Translations under genes and position numbers: made by a program
The notes under the pieces: generated by a model
Told to the model about the DNA's origin: nothing
Seen by the model: the letters and a program-made list of their open reading frames with translations, nothing else
The model's database searches: none
Assembly: GCA_004794785.1 (NCBI GenBank)
Contig: SJOL01006655.1
Location: 28,964 to 92,963 of the forward strand
Source: Opisthorchis felineus
Taxonomy: Eukaryota; Platyhelminthes; Trematoda; Opisthorchiida; Opisthorchiidae
Length of the DNA stretch: 64,000 bases
Direction: 5' to 3'
Shown here: in pieces, positions 13,230 through 25,600 of the stretch
Layout: each line of letters opens with the position of its first letter
Position numbering within the stretch: position 1 is the first letter of the stretch

Positions 13230-13244
13230 CCATGAGCTGGTCAT
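13230..13244 (-). CDS. Candidate secreted cysteine-rich protein, first coding exon (5 codons)
   Basis: On the minus strand an ATG at 13,244-13,242 is followed by four codons (MTSSW) and then a near-consensus donor GTAAGTG starting at 13,229. The 48 bp intron ends at 13,182 with ttttag. Splicing places these five codons in frame with the hydrophobic leader of exon 2. The exon may begin at an upstream cacacag acceptor, which would make it a 32-nt micro-exon, or it may be the transcript's first exon. Very short 5' exons and introns are known in flatworms; their use here is my inference. Confidence 0.45.
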
Positions 13245-16200
13245 CTGGTTGAAGTTGTTCCCTGTGTGCTCAAGCGTGCAGACTTACTTTCCATTTGGTT
13301 CTGAAATATCAAGACCAAGAAGATCTAAACTGAGTTAATACATACAATCAAACCGTGTTTTGGGATTGCTTGCATGAAAATATACCCGACATAATTTCAG
13401 TCATGGATTGTTTAGAGCTGGGCTGCATACGAACCCTTTTGGCTTTAGCGAAGTTATCTGCTGACCCTTAGCTTGAAAAGCAAAATTATTTGACCACCTG
13501 GGTGTCCTGAAATATGAATACCTCAGTAACTTTTTGGCTCTGTTTTTTCTACCGCAGCTTTCGGAAGCTATTTCCAATGTTCACGTCCAAATACCCACAA
13601 TTTTCGAACTGAAAATGCTAAACGTATTCAGTCTTACATGCTTCGCTGTCGCTGATGGTTCCGGATGTAACAATAACAAGTGTTATAAAAACCATTTCAT
13701 TCCTATCTCAATCACTAAATCCAACCAAGCGGGACTCGCGCTGTAAACTCGTTACCAATACTGGGTAGTGTACTTCAGGTAAACGAGAGGATGTTGAGAT
13801 TTCCGATCACACGAAAATCGAGTGGTACCCTTCGGCCGTGCCAGCCGCGGGATACGAATTATGGAAACAGCAATGTGTGAACGTGAATGACGTCCACAAT
13901 ATCGCCCAAAACCTCGCTTGTACCATGGCTGCTCCGCTTAACACTTGAAGACTGCAAAATAAACAACATTCTAACGCATAATGCTTGGAGTTGAAAGGCA
14001 GTCAGAGTTTTACTGCGCGCTCCAAACAGGAGACAAATGCGCCAGGTAATTCAAGCAACGAAAAGTTCATCAAATCACATATGCATTCATGTCTGGCAAG
14101 AACGAGACAAGTTAGAATGAATAGTACCAAATGCTGCTGTGAACCCGCATCTGTTTGTGAAAATAAATGCTCTTATGTTCGCAAAATTTGTCCGCAGTTT
14201 CACTGAGTGATCTGCAAACTTTAAGCAAGTATGACCTTCCCTTGTTTATTGAAGTCATAAATGCCGGACAGCTTTCTACAAAGGTCATCAAATGAACTTG
14301 ACGGATGCAGTGTTTCTGTTGCCAGCCACGGACGTTTTGATTGGCCGAAGTTTGCTCCTTATGTCTTCTGTTGCTCGCTTTCGCAGAATTTGCGAGTGGC
14401 TAAATATTTTACAGGTCATTCCACTTGGGTGGTACAAGGCTTGATATACATGATCCTTACGGAATCTCCCTTCTAGTCTTACTCTAACATCGTGTAGGTT
14501 ATATGCATACATGGAGAAAATCTTAGAAAAGAAAATAGTAGTAATTATCCTCAGCAGCTGAAAGTTTGACGGTAAACGTACTAAATCCTGCAAACCACGA
14601 GCCTCCAGTTGTGTCAGTGGCGCCCTCTGTCTTCTTCTGGACTTCTAGGAACGACGATTAAGAAGATTCCAGCCTCCAAAGTTTTTAGCCTGCCAACCTC
14701 ACTTGTCCAAGGGTACCATGAGACTGGAAGCATTCGCGAATTTAGCGAGGATTACGCGTATTACTTTTTGATTATCCACTCAACCGTATTCATTCAGTTT
14801 GCTCATAATTTGTCCAAATGGCATCCAGACATTCAGAAATACCTCGATGATTCTTTTCGCTACGAAGGAAAGTCAAATCCACCACAACACCGTTAGGTTC
14901 AGTGCTTCATACAATGATTCAAGCACCGTCTATCTATCGAGAAATACACAGGCTTTCGGGTGCTATAGAAAAGAGGTTTACAGCCTACTACATTAAATAC
15001 CAAAAGGTCCTAATCCAAATCGAACAGAACGCACAACGTTGTTATACGTCGTTTTGTTTGTCTTTAGTCTAATCTCTATTTTTGGGGGATAGTCTTGGAA
15101 ACGATCGCTAACTTATAACCAGCTTCAAGCAACTCTCCCCCAAAGCTTCAGCTTCATACAGACGCCCGTCAAACCATGACTTTGTGCATTGCTAAGGCCG
15201 CACCCCTTTATTGGTTCCGTTTCAGGGATAGAAATGATTACAACTTGCCAAATTTAAACACAAACTGAAATGCAATGTACTGCACATTTTAGCCAACCGA
15301 TTGCTTTGAGTACGCAAAAGGAAAAAATTTCCTATTCATGGCATACTGCAGAGTATTTTAATTTGCTTTCTGTTCGCGGGCACGCAAAATTAGTTTCCAT
15401 ATAAAACAGCAAACCTTGGAGGGTCGCATATTAGGTCCACGTCAATGAACTGTGCTCACGTGACTCGGTACTTGCAGAATTATCAGTTCGCGTTCTCGAT
15501 AATGCCTGTAAAGCTTTGCGAGATTACATTACCTTAAAAGTTACCTGGTAAAACATCATTTGTTCTTCACAGTTGTTTCTATTTAAATGCACTCATACAA
15601 GTCTGTATAAATCACTAACTGATATGAGCCACGCATTTTACGAGGAACAAATTACACTCATCATATCTGGTCCGGTTGTCCAGGGTTCTGTTCTGAAAAC
15701 TCGCCAGAAACAGGTCCAGAAAAAAACTGAGCCCACGTGATTCCATGTGCTGTGCTTCACGAAGACACTGCATGATAAATCGAGAGAGCTGTTGCACGCA
15801 AAGTCATTCCAAAGACCAGTGAACCGTCACCTCAACTCGTTACTCTATGCACATGTTAGTGACTGGTATTATTGCTGGTATTAACTCAGCCCGTTTATTC
15901 TCCCTGAATTTTAGACGCCGAAGATACGCTGGCTGCTCAGGATTAAGGAAAATGTTTGCTAGAATTTTATAGATCCTACACTTCCAGTTAGATCATTCTA
16001 TTTTGTGAATTTTCGTAGAAATATTTGGAATTAATTCGGCGTACGCGGCTGGTACGTGTTGGTTAAGTACCTATGGGCCACATATGCCCAGAAAGCAGCT
16101 GGAAACACTATCTCCTTGAAGGATTTTCACTACGTTTTGATTCACAAATCTAACAGTGAGTGCCTGGGGGAGATATGCTGACACATCCGTATGCGTCGCT

Positions 16201-17429
16201 GTGGTTCGGTTACCTGCAAAAATTTTTCTCCGGCTAAAGTGCAATCAAAATTACAGACAGTTTGCTGACAAGATGATTGAGTTAAAGATGAACTGAGGGT
16301 TTTACAGGAAAAGTTAAGAAAGGTTACAAACATGCTGAAATAATTGGTGTTATACCCCTAACTGGTCTTTCAGTCATATTCATCTGGGGCTGTGGTTCTC
16401 AAAATGTTTTCCACCTGAACCTCAGGAGTAAAAATCGGTATTCGTTGCACCCACACGCATATCGATTGTCATCTACAGTGATACGGATGCTCTGTTTGTT
16501 TACCTCAGTGAGGGTGCAATAAACTAGTAAGGAGTTGGAGAAAATTTATCGATAGTGAGGTGTCCGCCTTACGTCTGATTGGGATGGCACCAGGGACAGC
16601 ATGAATCCCACTGAGTTCCGTTAAGTACAAACTATTACATGGTATCCAACTACGTACATGAACAGTCACGCAAATCCAATTTGATTTTAGCTGCTTTCCT
16701 TTCATCAAGCCAATCCATGGCCCCTCTTGCTTTAACCTTCCGCCACCGTGGATTAGGAATAAAATTCATCGGCTTCGTTTGTAGACGGCACTTCAGAGTG
16801 CGGAGGGCAGCCAACAAAGCAGCGCGACTTGATAAGTTCATTTGCTGCTCTGAAGATTATACTTTGTTCTCAAGTACCCGCTCAGTTACAAATCTTATAG
16901 AACCATACTGGGGGCTGCCGACTGTAACCATTCAACAAGGGTACTCATTACCAACTGGTGGTCGACACGAAGCTGCTAATGTCATCCATTATTACCATTA
17001 TATTTAACGTCTAAACTTTGTGTGCCACCAAGAACATCCTTCGGTGACTCAAGGACTCTCACATGTGCATTTGTTTATCTATCCAATAATATTATATATC
17101 AGCCTGTCACAGTGGCCCGCAGAATGATGTATTTTCGCCGAATAAGGGTTACAATTCGCTCGTGCGTAGGTGAAAACCTTAAATAAAGGGCAATTGCTAA
17201 TCTAACTACAGTTTGTTCTCATGGAGGTGGGTAGGTGCGCAGACGATCAGCAGATCCCTGGCTATTTACGAGAACCTAAACGATGGAACTGGCGAACTGA
17301 GGCTTATGCCAACACCACTGCAACCTGCAATTTGCAAAGTCTGCCATCGCAGCCAGATTTCCTTTGGAAACCAGGAAATTTTAAAAGTGAGACGTCAGAA
17401 AATACACACGTTGTTCTCCAAAAGTTATT

Positions 17430-17521
17430 CTCCAAATTATTCCGAGATCCTGTTTGGGGTTGACTGGAACACAGATTTTTCTGCTGACTTCACTTCCCGA
17501 TTTCTGGATTGTGCCTTCCAT
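17430..17521 (-). pseudogene. Truncated USP pseudogene, 5' end only
   Basis: The minus strand from ATG (17,521-17,519) matches the first ~26 codons of USP-A with one visible substitution (I to V in the KICIPV strand). The match fades just after the QDL codons near 17,440 with an apparent small deletion that shifts the frame. A short patch near 17,290 (cgaactgaggcttatg) resembles the USP-A coding strand near 9,138, so remnants may extend that far with insertions. The rest of the USP domain is missing. It lies at the right end of duplication copy 2, where the intact gene lies in copy 1. No full product is expected. Confidence 0.8.
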
Positions 17522-17564
17522 TTTTGCTGACTACACGCTAAATGCGTCTTTCCACATTTTCGTA

Positions 17565-17614
17565 TTTTATACTCAAAAATACCCTGTAAGTCTCTGTTAT
17601 GATTGGTTGATTGG
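17565..17614 (-). promoter_or_regulatory. Retained TATA and CCAAT boxes of the USP pseudogene
   Basis: A TATAAAA (17,571-17,565) and two CCAAT boxes (17,606-17,602 and 17,614-17,610) sit upstream of the truncated frame. The whole promoter block remains very similar to 9,302-9,400. It could still drive a non-coding transcript, but nothing in the sequence proves that. Confidence 0.45.
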
Positions 17615-18061
17615 TGAAATCTTTTTCATTTGACAGCCTTTCGCTGTAATTTGGTCTGTGCTTCTGGGTTGATTGGGGATGCTCTCATTATGTTTCGGTG
17701 ACTCATGTCATCTACCCAAAAGACGTGCGGGGACACGTACGCGACAAATTCAGATATCAGTCTCGGTCAAATTTAACTCGGCTGTTATTAACCATGTGAA
17801 TCTAGAGTCGTTTATTTGTGGGGAGATTTTTTTACGTATAATGAATTGATTAATAGAACTCCAGCACAGCAAAATCATTTGCTTGAACTCATTCGTCAGT
17901 GTCTATCAACTGTTTTCTTTGAAAGTGGAGTATCGCAATGAAATCGGTTTTCCTGCTCACTGACAATTTAGCCGGTTACACGGCAGGCCACTTGAACACC
18001 AACCAAACCCTCTTATTCAACATGCTCTATGTGATGATTTGACAACCTCCGCGTTGATGTC

Positions 18062-18207
18062 TTTATTCGGCCCTAGTGAAACCGCCTACAAAACTGGCCA
18101 CCGATTTTGTGGTCATACGCACCGTTGATATCCTTCTGGTGCAACTCGCATCCTCGCCATTAAGACAGACGTAGCAGTGTCTCATTCGTGGCAAATTCAA
18201 ACTACCT
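18062..18207 (-). CDS. Possible Ly6/CD59-like exon (partial)
   Basis: On the minus strand an acceptor reading gatattttcag ends at 18,208. The following frame contains a C-Y-x-C pattern and a third cysteine eight residues on (HCYVCLNGEDASC), preceded by ~10 residues. This is how the mature N-terminus of Ly6/uPAR three-finger proteins starts. A donor-like G|GTGCGT at 18,122 could end the exon after 85 nt. Otherwise the frame reads to a TAA at 18,065-18,063 that overlaps an AATAAA (18,067-18,062). The remaining Ly6 cysteines, such as the C-terminal CC..N, were not found nearby, and no signal-peptide exon was located. It may be a lone exon relic or chance. Confidence 0.25.
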
Positions 18208-18630
18208 CTGAAAATATCTAGGCTGTCATGTGGATAGCCTTGCATTTTGTACAATGTGAAAATTCCAGTCTGCAATTTTTGCGTCCTGATATTTGTTAAG
18301 ACGAGAATTTGTGTCAGAGAAGTAAACCGGATGATCGTTACAAGGGATTTTATAACAGTCTTCCAATGGTTCGAATTATAAGCCAACGTGTACGAGACCG
18401 AACTACATAGTGAGTGGTGTTATCTCTTTCATGTCAAAGCATCCAATGATAAGGAGAATCTTCGAAGGCCAACTGCATTCTGTAGCTCAACAATACAGAA
18501 TCCATACCACACTCATAACCGCCTTACAGAAGATTAAGTAAATTGTTGTCTGACACACAACATTCACCTCTGAAGTAAAAAGCCCCAAAAGTTCGCCAAC
18601 CATGCAATGGTTGCAGCTAAATGACTCTCA

Positions 18631-18660
18631 TATTATATACATATATATATATATATAATG
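18631..18660. repeat. AT microsatellite
   Basis: A short run of alternating A and T, about 18 bp uninterrupted inside a longer AT-only patch. Confidence 0.9.
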
Positions 18661-19002
18661 TTATACATACCAGATTTCAGAAGTCACCTTACTTAACAGA
18701 GAGAATGTGTGCTTCGATATGAATTGTTCCATACGACTGCCAACGCCAACAAATTGTTCGATGTCTCACCTGCCACTGAGTAACCTCCTCCATTCAAGTT
18801 TGGGGAAATAAGTATTTTGTCGTTCGATATCTGTTTCAGCCCAGGGAGCACAAAGTCTCAGTCTACGAGAGCTATACTAAAATGTTTAGACTGCCGCAGA
18901 AGTTCATAGAGGTCATTAGGCAACTCAGCACACGTTGAGACTCTACTGCACAAGGGAACAGCTGAACAATGTATAGTGGATCCCATGGTGGTTAATACTG
19001 AT

Positions 19003-19190
19003 GGAGATTTCGTCCTGCAAGCGAAGTGAGCCTATGCTGAAAAGCCAAAATGCACTTCGTTCTCCCTGGTAATCATCATCGGTGTGCACCTCGAACGCAT
19101 GATATCCCGGCCAGGAGCGGCTAACCAGCAGTTTGGTTAGCTCGAACTTCAGTCACGGGATTCGCATCGCTTGGTCACTCGTGTTAACTG
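19003..19190 (-). mobile_element. tRNA-derived SINE, degraded partial copy
   Basis: It starts with the family's tail (ggagatttcgtcctg..tatgctgaaaagcc) and continues through the aatcatcatc..gtgcacct block into the head-side words cacgggattcgcatc and ggtcactcgtgtt. The region that should hold the A and B boxes is strongly diverged. The copy is on the minus strand relative to the tRNA-like head and flanks no gene. Confidence 0.6.
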
Positions 19191-19199
19191 TTTAGTTGA

Positions 19200-21701
19200 A
19201 TCTGCTCTCTGGCTACCACGGTGATTTAGGTTCCATCTGGCTCTACAGTGGCAAAACAAAGGAACTCAACCAAGTTGATGTATTGAATCAGACAGTGTCC
19301 TGTGCTTTCTCGTATGGAAACATGGTAGCAGATCCCCACTAGGGTCATCTAGGGTAATGTATTTGTTTATCTACTGAAAGACAGCTTTATTTCGGTCACA
19401 AGGTGTGTTGAACTGTCCTGTCTACAAGCCTCACTGGCGGCAAAAGTAGTACACACCGACGCTTAAAACATAATGAACTGTCCTTTGAACGCCTAAGTTC
19501 TTCTCACTGAGGTTTCGATTCAGCTTTAGCACCATAGCCCTCTTTGAACTTCTGCAAGGCTCACTCCTAAAGCTCAACGTTTTACAAGTGGCGAAAGTAA
19601 ATTTTTCAGATCATACCTGCAGGTTTGCTACGCAACGTTTCTTAGTGGTTGATGACAAAGCGGCTTCACCTGCGACAAAAGCTTCCCCAATTTTTTCACA
19701 AGCGTCAATTTTAAAGGGGTGTAAGTATGTGAAGACTTGAAAATAAATGCTGCCGTTCTTTTGTCGTGTGAGTACACTTGTTATCACTCACTGTTCAAAC
19801 CCATAAAAGTGTACAGCACTCACAATGTCTCCCAAATTTCCCGCATATTCGGGCTGCCACGAAGACTCTTGGCACTCTAGAGGATACCTCATAAATAACC
19901 TTCCAATTCATAAGACGGGTGATGAAAACGAGAACGGTCTTCGGTGTTTTCTGTTGATGAACACCTGCAGGTAGAAGGCAAATTCATAGTATTGTGACAG
20001 CTACGTTAGCACCAAAAGAGCCGTCATCAACGGATATTTACGTATGTGCTCAGGCCAGCGGGTGTTCGTCGGACTTCAAAATACGACAAGGCGCTTAAAA
20101 TATAACTCTTTCGACTGATTTTCCACCTTTCATAAGATGCAAACAGCATCGGCACCTTCTTTAGCTTGCATTCACTGCGATGACGTCTGTGGATCACAGG
20201 TTGGGTAATTTTACGTTTGATTCAAGATGCCTCTTTAACTGACAAAACTTCAGTTGGATATTTTTGCCATAGACTTTTTTCTAAAGTGATCGTACCCCGA
20301 TATTTTGTACAATGTGTACTAAACGAATGATGGTGGTGGCAGACAAAACTGACAAAATGTCGCAGAGGTAACGGTAGAGTGAATCGACGTGAAGCAAGAA
20401 ATTATCTCAAGGCTTTTCCAAGCTGCGGCATGGAACTCAGAGTCGCACAACTATAGAAACATTGTGAATCCACAACAGGTTCTCGTTGGGGTCCAAACTA
20501 TATCCAGTTGCAAATTGCCTTTGTATTAACCAGAGACTTGAATAAACCTGCTGTTTACGATATATCCCTACTGAATGTGCTGAACAAAAGCTGTCTCATG
20601 TTCCCTTTGGCACGATATGTGCAATGTCGAAGTGTGTTTACTTCACAGAAACGTTCGACAGACTACTATCGGTGCAAGGAAGAAAGCCCTTCACTCCGGA
20701 GCTGTGTATTGGGAAATGCCAACCAAATAGTTACAGACCGTTGGACAGGAAAGTCAAACCCTCATTTGCACGTTGTTTTTAAAAACTAAATATCCGTCTT
20801 CTTCTTGAACGCATCTTCTTGAGCTCTCCTGGATATTCATTGACTATCACACAATTGTAAGCGAACACTGCAAAGTAGTTCCACCAATTCCGTAATAAAT
20901 CCCATCTTCCATTAGATCAAGGCGGAGTTACCAGAACACACATACTACTCGCATGCCTCATCAGTAGTATCCACCGTTACACCGGTATTTTCCTTCTCAG
21001 GCTCAAATTGATGGATGCAGCTTTATACTGAACTTGAGCACAAAACTAGATCGGGCCAGAACTACCATTTTTAAAGGTCTGACAAGAAAAAACAATGACC
21101 TGTATTCAAGCCCTGATAAACACTTTGTATAATATGATTAACTGTTTTCATCCAACCTGAAGGCAAAATCGTGGAGATTGAAGTTAATTATCGTGGTCAG
21201 AATTAAATCTTTTCCGCCCGAATAAATTAAATCTGGCTGGTTCGACTAACAAATATGCAACGGTGGCTTAGGGTTACTGCTTACAACCACATACAATTTA
21301 TAAGTATATTACTGCTGAAATATGTTATGGGTACCTGGTCAGCTAAAATAGACATACCACATAGTGTATAATTTCAGTTATACGGCTTTTGTTGTATCAC
21401 AGTTTTGGGGTATGCCAACCTAGACAATTTAATCGGGTTGATGAAATTACGGCTCAGAATACTGGTCAGATTTTGCTCCTTTGGAGTCCTCATAGCCATG
21501 AGTAGCGGATTTTCTCTTTATTGAAATTTCGTTGGTTTCAGTGAGGGCAGTCCTGGATTGAGATCTGTGAGCAGCCCGAAACCACTGAAACAGGCCGTCC
21601 CGCACGTTCATTAGAAATGTGCAACCGCACCTCTGGTTTTAGGGCGTATCTTCAGTTATTAAACCATGGGAATTTTTGCGGTAATCAACCCTGTAACAGG
21701 G

Positions 21702-21743
<42 letters not shown>

Positions 21744-22540
21744 GTAAGTCCCTACATCTCGGGTAGATCAGTTGTGTCGATCAGTTATACAACAATGGCG
21801 AATGACGAAAAGTTGCGTCGAAGATAGTATTTTGATAATGGATTATTCCATCGAAAATCAAAGGATGGCAAATTCTGTGAAAGCTTACTGTCGTATAGAT
21901 TCACGTAAATGGAAATACAAGGATGCAAGTTGATCACTGTTGATTTTCGATGATACTAAAACAGCCCAAGCTGAACAAACTAATATTCTTCTAGTGCATG
22001 ATCCTTTATACTGAAACGTTCAGGACTGCCTGCCAGCAGTTTGCCTGTTAAAAGTGAGTGAGCTTCCGAGAAAGAACTACAAAAATTGGTAATTCAGTTC
22101 TCAAAACAAATCAAAGATCAAACAATCCTGATGTTTTTGCAAAGTTGTTTACACGTAACACAGATTGTTTGAGTTAGACATCTTTGATCAGGTGCGCAAC
22201 GATGAAACGGGGTGTCATGCAGTCAACTGAAGATATGTCATTGTCCGCTGAGTCGATGATCTTGGCACGGGCTGTACACAGGGTGCTACTGGAAACTGAA
22301 AATACTTCAAAAACCACTGATGCGTCCAATCACGGCCTGTCTTAATTTTGAGTTTTCTTCTCAACAAAGAAAATATAATTCTCCAAATAGCTTTTTCTAC
22401 TCATTCATAGCAATCTAGACAACAACAAACTGACTCTGTATACTCCAAAACAGGTGCATGGGCGCCTCACTCTGCTTGAGGATACCCGGTTTGTTGTCCA
22501 GAATCGATGTTGTCTTATATGACAGCTTTGTAAGTTTCAT
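19200..22540. other. No recognisable gene
   Basis: Open frames are at chance length. Apart from the TA microsatellite at 21.7 kb I see no repeat, coding or RNA signal I can support. Confidence 0.5.
21703..21742. repeat. (TA)n microsatellite
   Basis: An uninterrupted TA run of 40 bp. Confidence 0.95.
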
Positions 22541-22690
22541 CCACGTGACGCGTGTTTAGTCCTTAGGTATGCGGCACGCCAATACATTCCTGGGGTTACT
22601 GCCAGATAGGCTCAGCTCGATCATCCTGTTCATGTGTGATTTAAGGCCTACAATCAGCTCCCAGTTTGAAGTGAATGAATCACGGTGCAA
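22480..22690 (-). repeat. Dispersed repeat family R2, copy a
   Basis: It shares cagaatcgatgttgt, gcggcacgccaatacattcctgg and tgtgtgatttaaggcct words with 36,166-36,360 and, more weakly, with 53,868-53,965. On the minus strand the core can be read as RMIEL..PRNVLAC in the same frame as copy b, with no length change between them. It may derive from a mobile-element coding region that I cannot name. Confidence 0.5.
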
Positions 22691-22699
22691 GTCTGAGGG

Positions 22700-25600
22700 C
22701 CATCCTGATTGACGAAGCACAAAGAAAAAGAAATACGTGTCAAACTTAAAACGGGTGTTTTGCTCACCAATATTCTGAGCCGAGGAAAATACTGTAAAAG
22801 CATAAAATCTATGCATTAACTATCAAAATACAGGTAATTTTCCCCGTGAAATGCTGGATCCCTACTTGCAACAGACTCGTGTGATGGTGTGCCGAAATGT
22901 CTTCCTAAAAATAACGAAACAGCTATTCAGCATCTCTGAAATCTTAGAGTCAGTTGATCTAAATTTAATTGATGACTGAAGTAAAATTCCTTTGTGAATA
23001 TTCCTGCTGGTTCAATCTGGTAACCGTAACTACACCGGATACACGTGCAAAGTCTATTTCAAGTGTGAAAGTTTCATCCTGGCGGCTTGGTCACAACACG
23101 AAGTAACACAAAATGAATGATTTCAACGTGAAACTGTAGAAGACAGGTAAGCAATCGAATTATATTGTGCATCCCAGATGCCAAAAGAACCAATATATTC
23201 CGAAAAATGTGCTCCGACGAAGACCTTGCAATGCATTGCACCACACAATCCATATTTCACATGCTGTCTCAAATGAATTGAACACTACGCCTCCGCATGA
23301 TCAATTGTACTGACCTCCATAGACAGTCCATCTTGTTCCACTAACCGACCTGAATATGACCCAACCAAAACCACACCATCTGCCACTACTGCCTCCGGAG
23401 AAACCTTCTACTTTCAACATGGAGTCTCTATGTTTATTTATAACTTCTATGCTGCCAGATGGGTTGAACTTCCTTAGTTTGTGCTCTGTTCACAAAACGG
23501 CTAAATATTCACTCATTTGAATGATCAAAAAAGGGTCTTCCAATTGGACTAGAGGACTATGGGATAGATACACTTGTAGATTCTCCTGGTTGAGCAAGCA
23601 GTAAATGAATTTTAGTGCGCACATCTGGAAACTCCATTTGGCCTCTTCGGAGCGGCACGTTTTCATCAAATGTGGATATGAAAACGCACTGAGTTTCTTG
23701 ACTACACTTTAATAATACCATAACAATGTAATTTTTTGCGACTAGCAACACAAAGCATCGCAACCAATTTGTGGGCATTAATTAGATACGATTTCTGACG
23801 ATCACTCAGGGCTAGCATGGGGCTCAACACGATCACTGGAAATGAAACATTACACATAATTTAATCTGTACTTAACGGGTTGACATCACATGAGCTTACT
23901 TTTACTACGTCGGACGATTGCCGGCCAGATTGCCGGACTGTGGGCGGTCCTTTAGGGCACTGTATTCTGACCGCTTCTCGTAAGTCCATGTTTGTTCACA
24001 CTATTATCCCGCAACCTTCACAAACTTGAGCCTGATCAAAGTGGCATGTAACTGTCAATACAAGACTACAGTTGCACGTCATCAAATGTGGACACGTCAC
24101 GTGAGGCCGAGTGATAATGAGCATAAAAATTACCATATGAAGAATGCTGTTGTTAGGTGTGGGTTGGCACAGCCGACAGTGCCGCCTGAGTTGGGTTTAT
24201 GCATACTAATTATTCAAGATTTTTCTTGTTATGAATGATCACGAGCAACTGAATTTTCCTACTTGCGTATGGCAAGTTACTCCTTCCAGGGCTTGGCTAT
24301 TCCACAACATTTCTGGAAGTAAAGCATTTCTCTCAGCAAAGCCCTTTATCCGGAGTTTGTGTTTACGACGGTTTTGTGCAACAAGAAAGTATCTGACTGA
24401 AGAGTAATTTTTATTCCACTGGATTCCCCTTAAGGATCTTACTGCAAGAGATTCGCGTAACCAACTTGGTTACGTAGACCGTGAAGGAGGATTTCTTACT
24501 TGGTCGTTCATATGCAGCCATCCATCTTCTTTAGTTTAGAAGTGTTTAAAACCTAAATTCAACCTCTGATGAAGCAACGTAGAGTCCAACAGATTCCCCT
24601 TTGTTGCGCGGAGTAAACTGAGGGACTTAAAGGGTGAAAGCATTCGGATGCCTGCCAATTCTATTGGAACTTATTTATCCTGTGTCCCAAACCTCTCATG
24701 TGAAAGAAGGTAACAAGATTTCCCGCTTCCTTTTGAGGTGTGGACAGCGAAGCAGTGTAGCCCTCATCTTTCATAAATAGTGTTGCTTTTCGAATCATAC
24801 ACGCATCTGCATACCAATTTCGTTTTGACAGGAGATTCACCAATGTAAACTCCGATTTTCTCCTTCAAACTGGTCACCAAAATGTCTACTAGAAGAGGTT
24901 TCGGTTAAATGCTCATAACGATTCGTCAATAAACCCTACGAATCTGCTTGAGAGCACACATTAGCTGGAAAATAGATGCTCTAGTCTAGTGGTTCTGTGA
25001 CGTTTAACGTGCTGACATAATAGACCTCTGCGCTATCGCTTGGACTGTGCATGGTCATTTGAAACTGTCAAGTCATTATCGCCCATTTAGTATCCTCGCC
25101 TCATGTTCACACAGTTCTCAGCAGTTGATCGGATCTACAGCACCTAGAACATGTGTGAGTGAATGGGACCGAATGAACAGTGGCGTTCTGTCCTGTTTAG
25201 TTAATCTGATATAAATATTATTATTGCAGTAACTACTGACGTGTAGAGCACGGCATGAAGAACAATTGCGAATCAGTTGGATTAAGCACGTTTTAGCTAA
25301 AATATGCAATAGGATTGCGCCGTTCAAAATAAATATATTTGGCGCCAGAAGTTATCGGAATTTTCTGAATTTTCTAATTCCAAAAGACTTGTTTCTTAGC
25401 GTGCTCTTAGTGCACTCAGTGTTTTTTATGGTTTTTGGGCAAACAGGTTGCATCTTCCACATCATTCACTTTTCTGTTTTGCCACTGAGAGTGTAAAAAC
25501 GTACAGCCAATAGCTGAGGCTTTTCACCAGCATTACGTCATACGACGTGCTTGTTTTGGCACCTTCAACATTCGCCATTCCCACAGACGGTCAACAAGTT

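Larger units (their letters stand above)
9940..17695 (+). repeat. Segmental duplication, copy 2 (carries truncated USP pseudogene)
   Basis: This is the direct copy of ~140-9,490, about 1.6 kb shorter overall. Matching blocks keep their order. The right end matches past the USP promoter to ~17,690, where a tggt..gtgcttc..ggttga stretch parallels ~9,450. Only ~450 bp separate the two copies, so they are effectively in tandem. It also contains sequence with no visible counterpart in copy 1, including the candidate secreted-protein gene at 12.8-13.2 kb. Confidence 0.75.

Noticed and set aside
13534..13746. Good acceptor (ttttttctaccgcag) followed by an open frame with three cysteines
   Set aside because: No donor in a clear position and no partner exon; too little to call.
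14609..14896. 95-codon plus-strand frame with protein-like composition
   Set aside because: Starts at a non-ATG codon and has no convincing acceptor or domain; kept out of the annotation.
16639..17007. 122-codon plus-strand frame and an overlapping minus frame
   Set aside because: Starts at a true ATG but matches no family, lies within the decayed duplication copy, and is not clearly above chance length.
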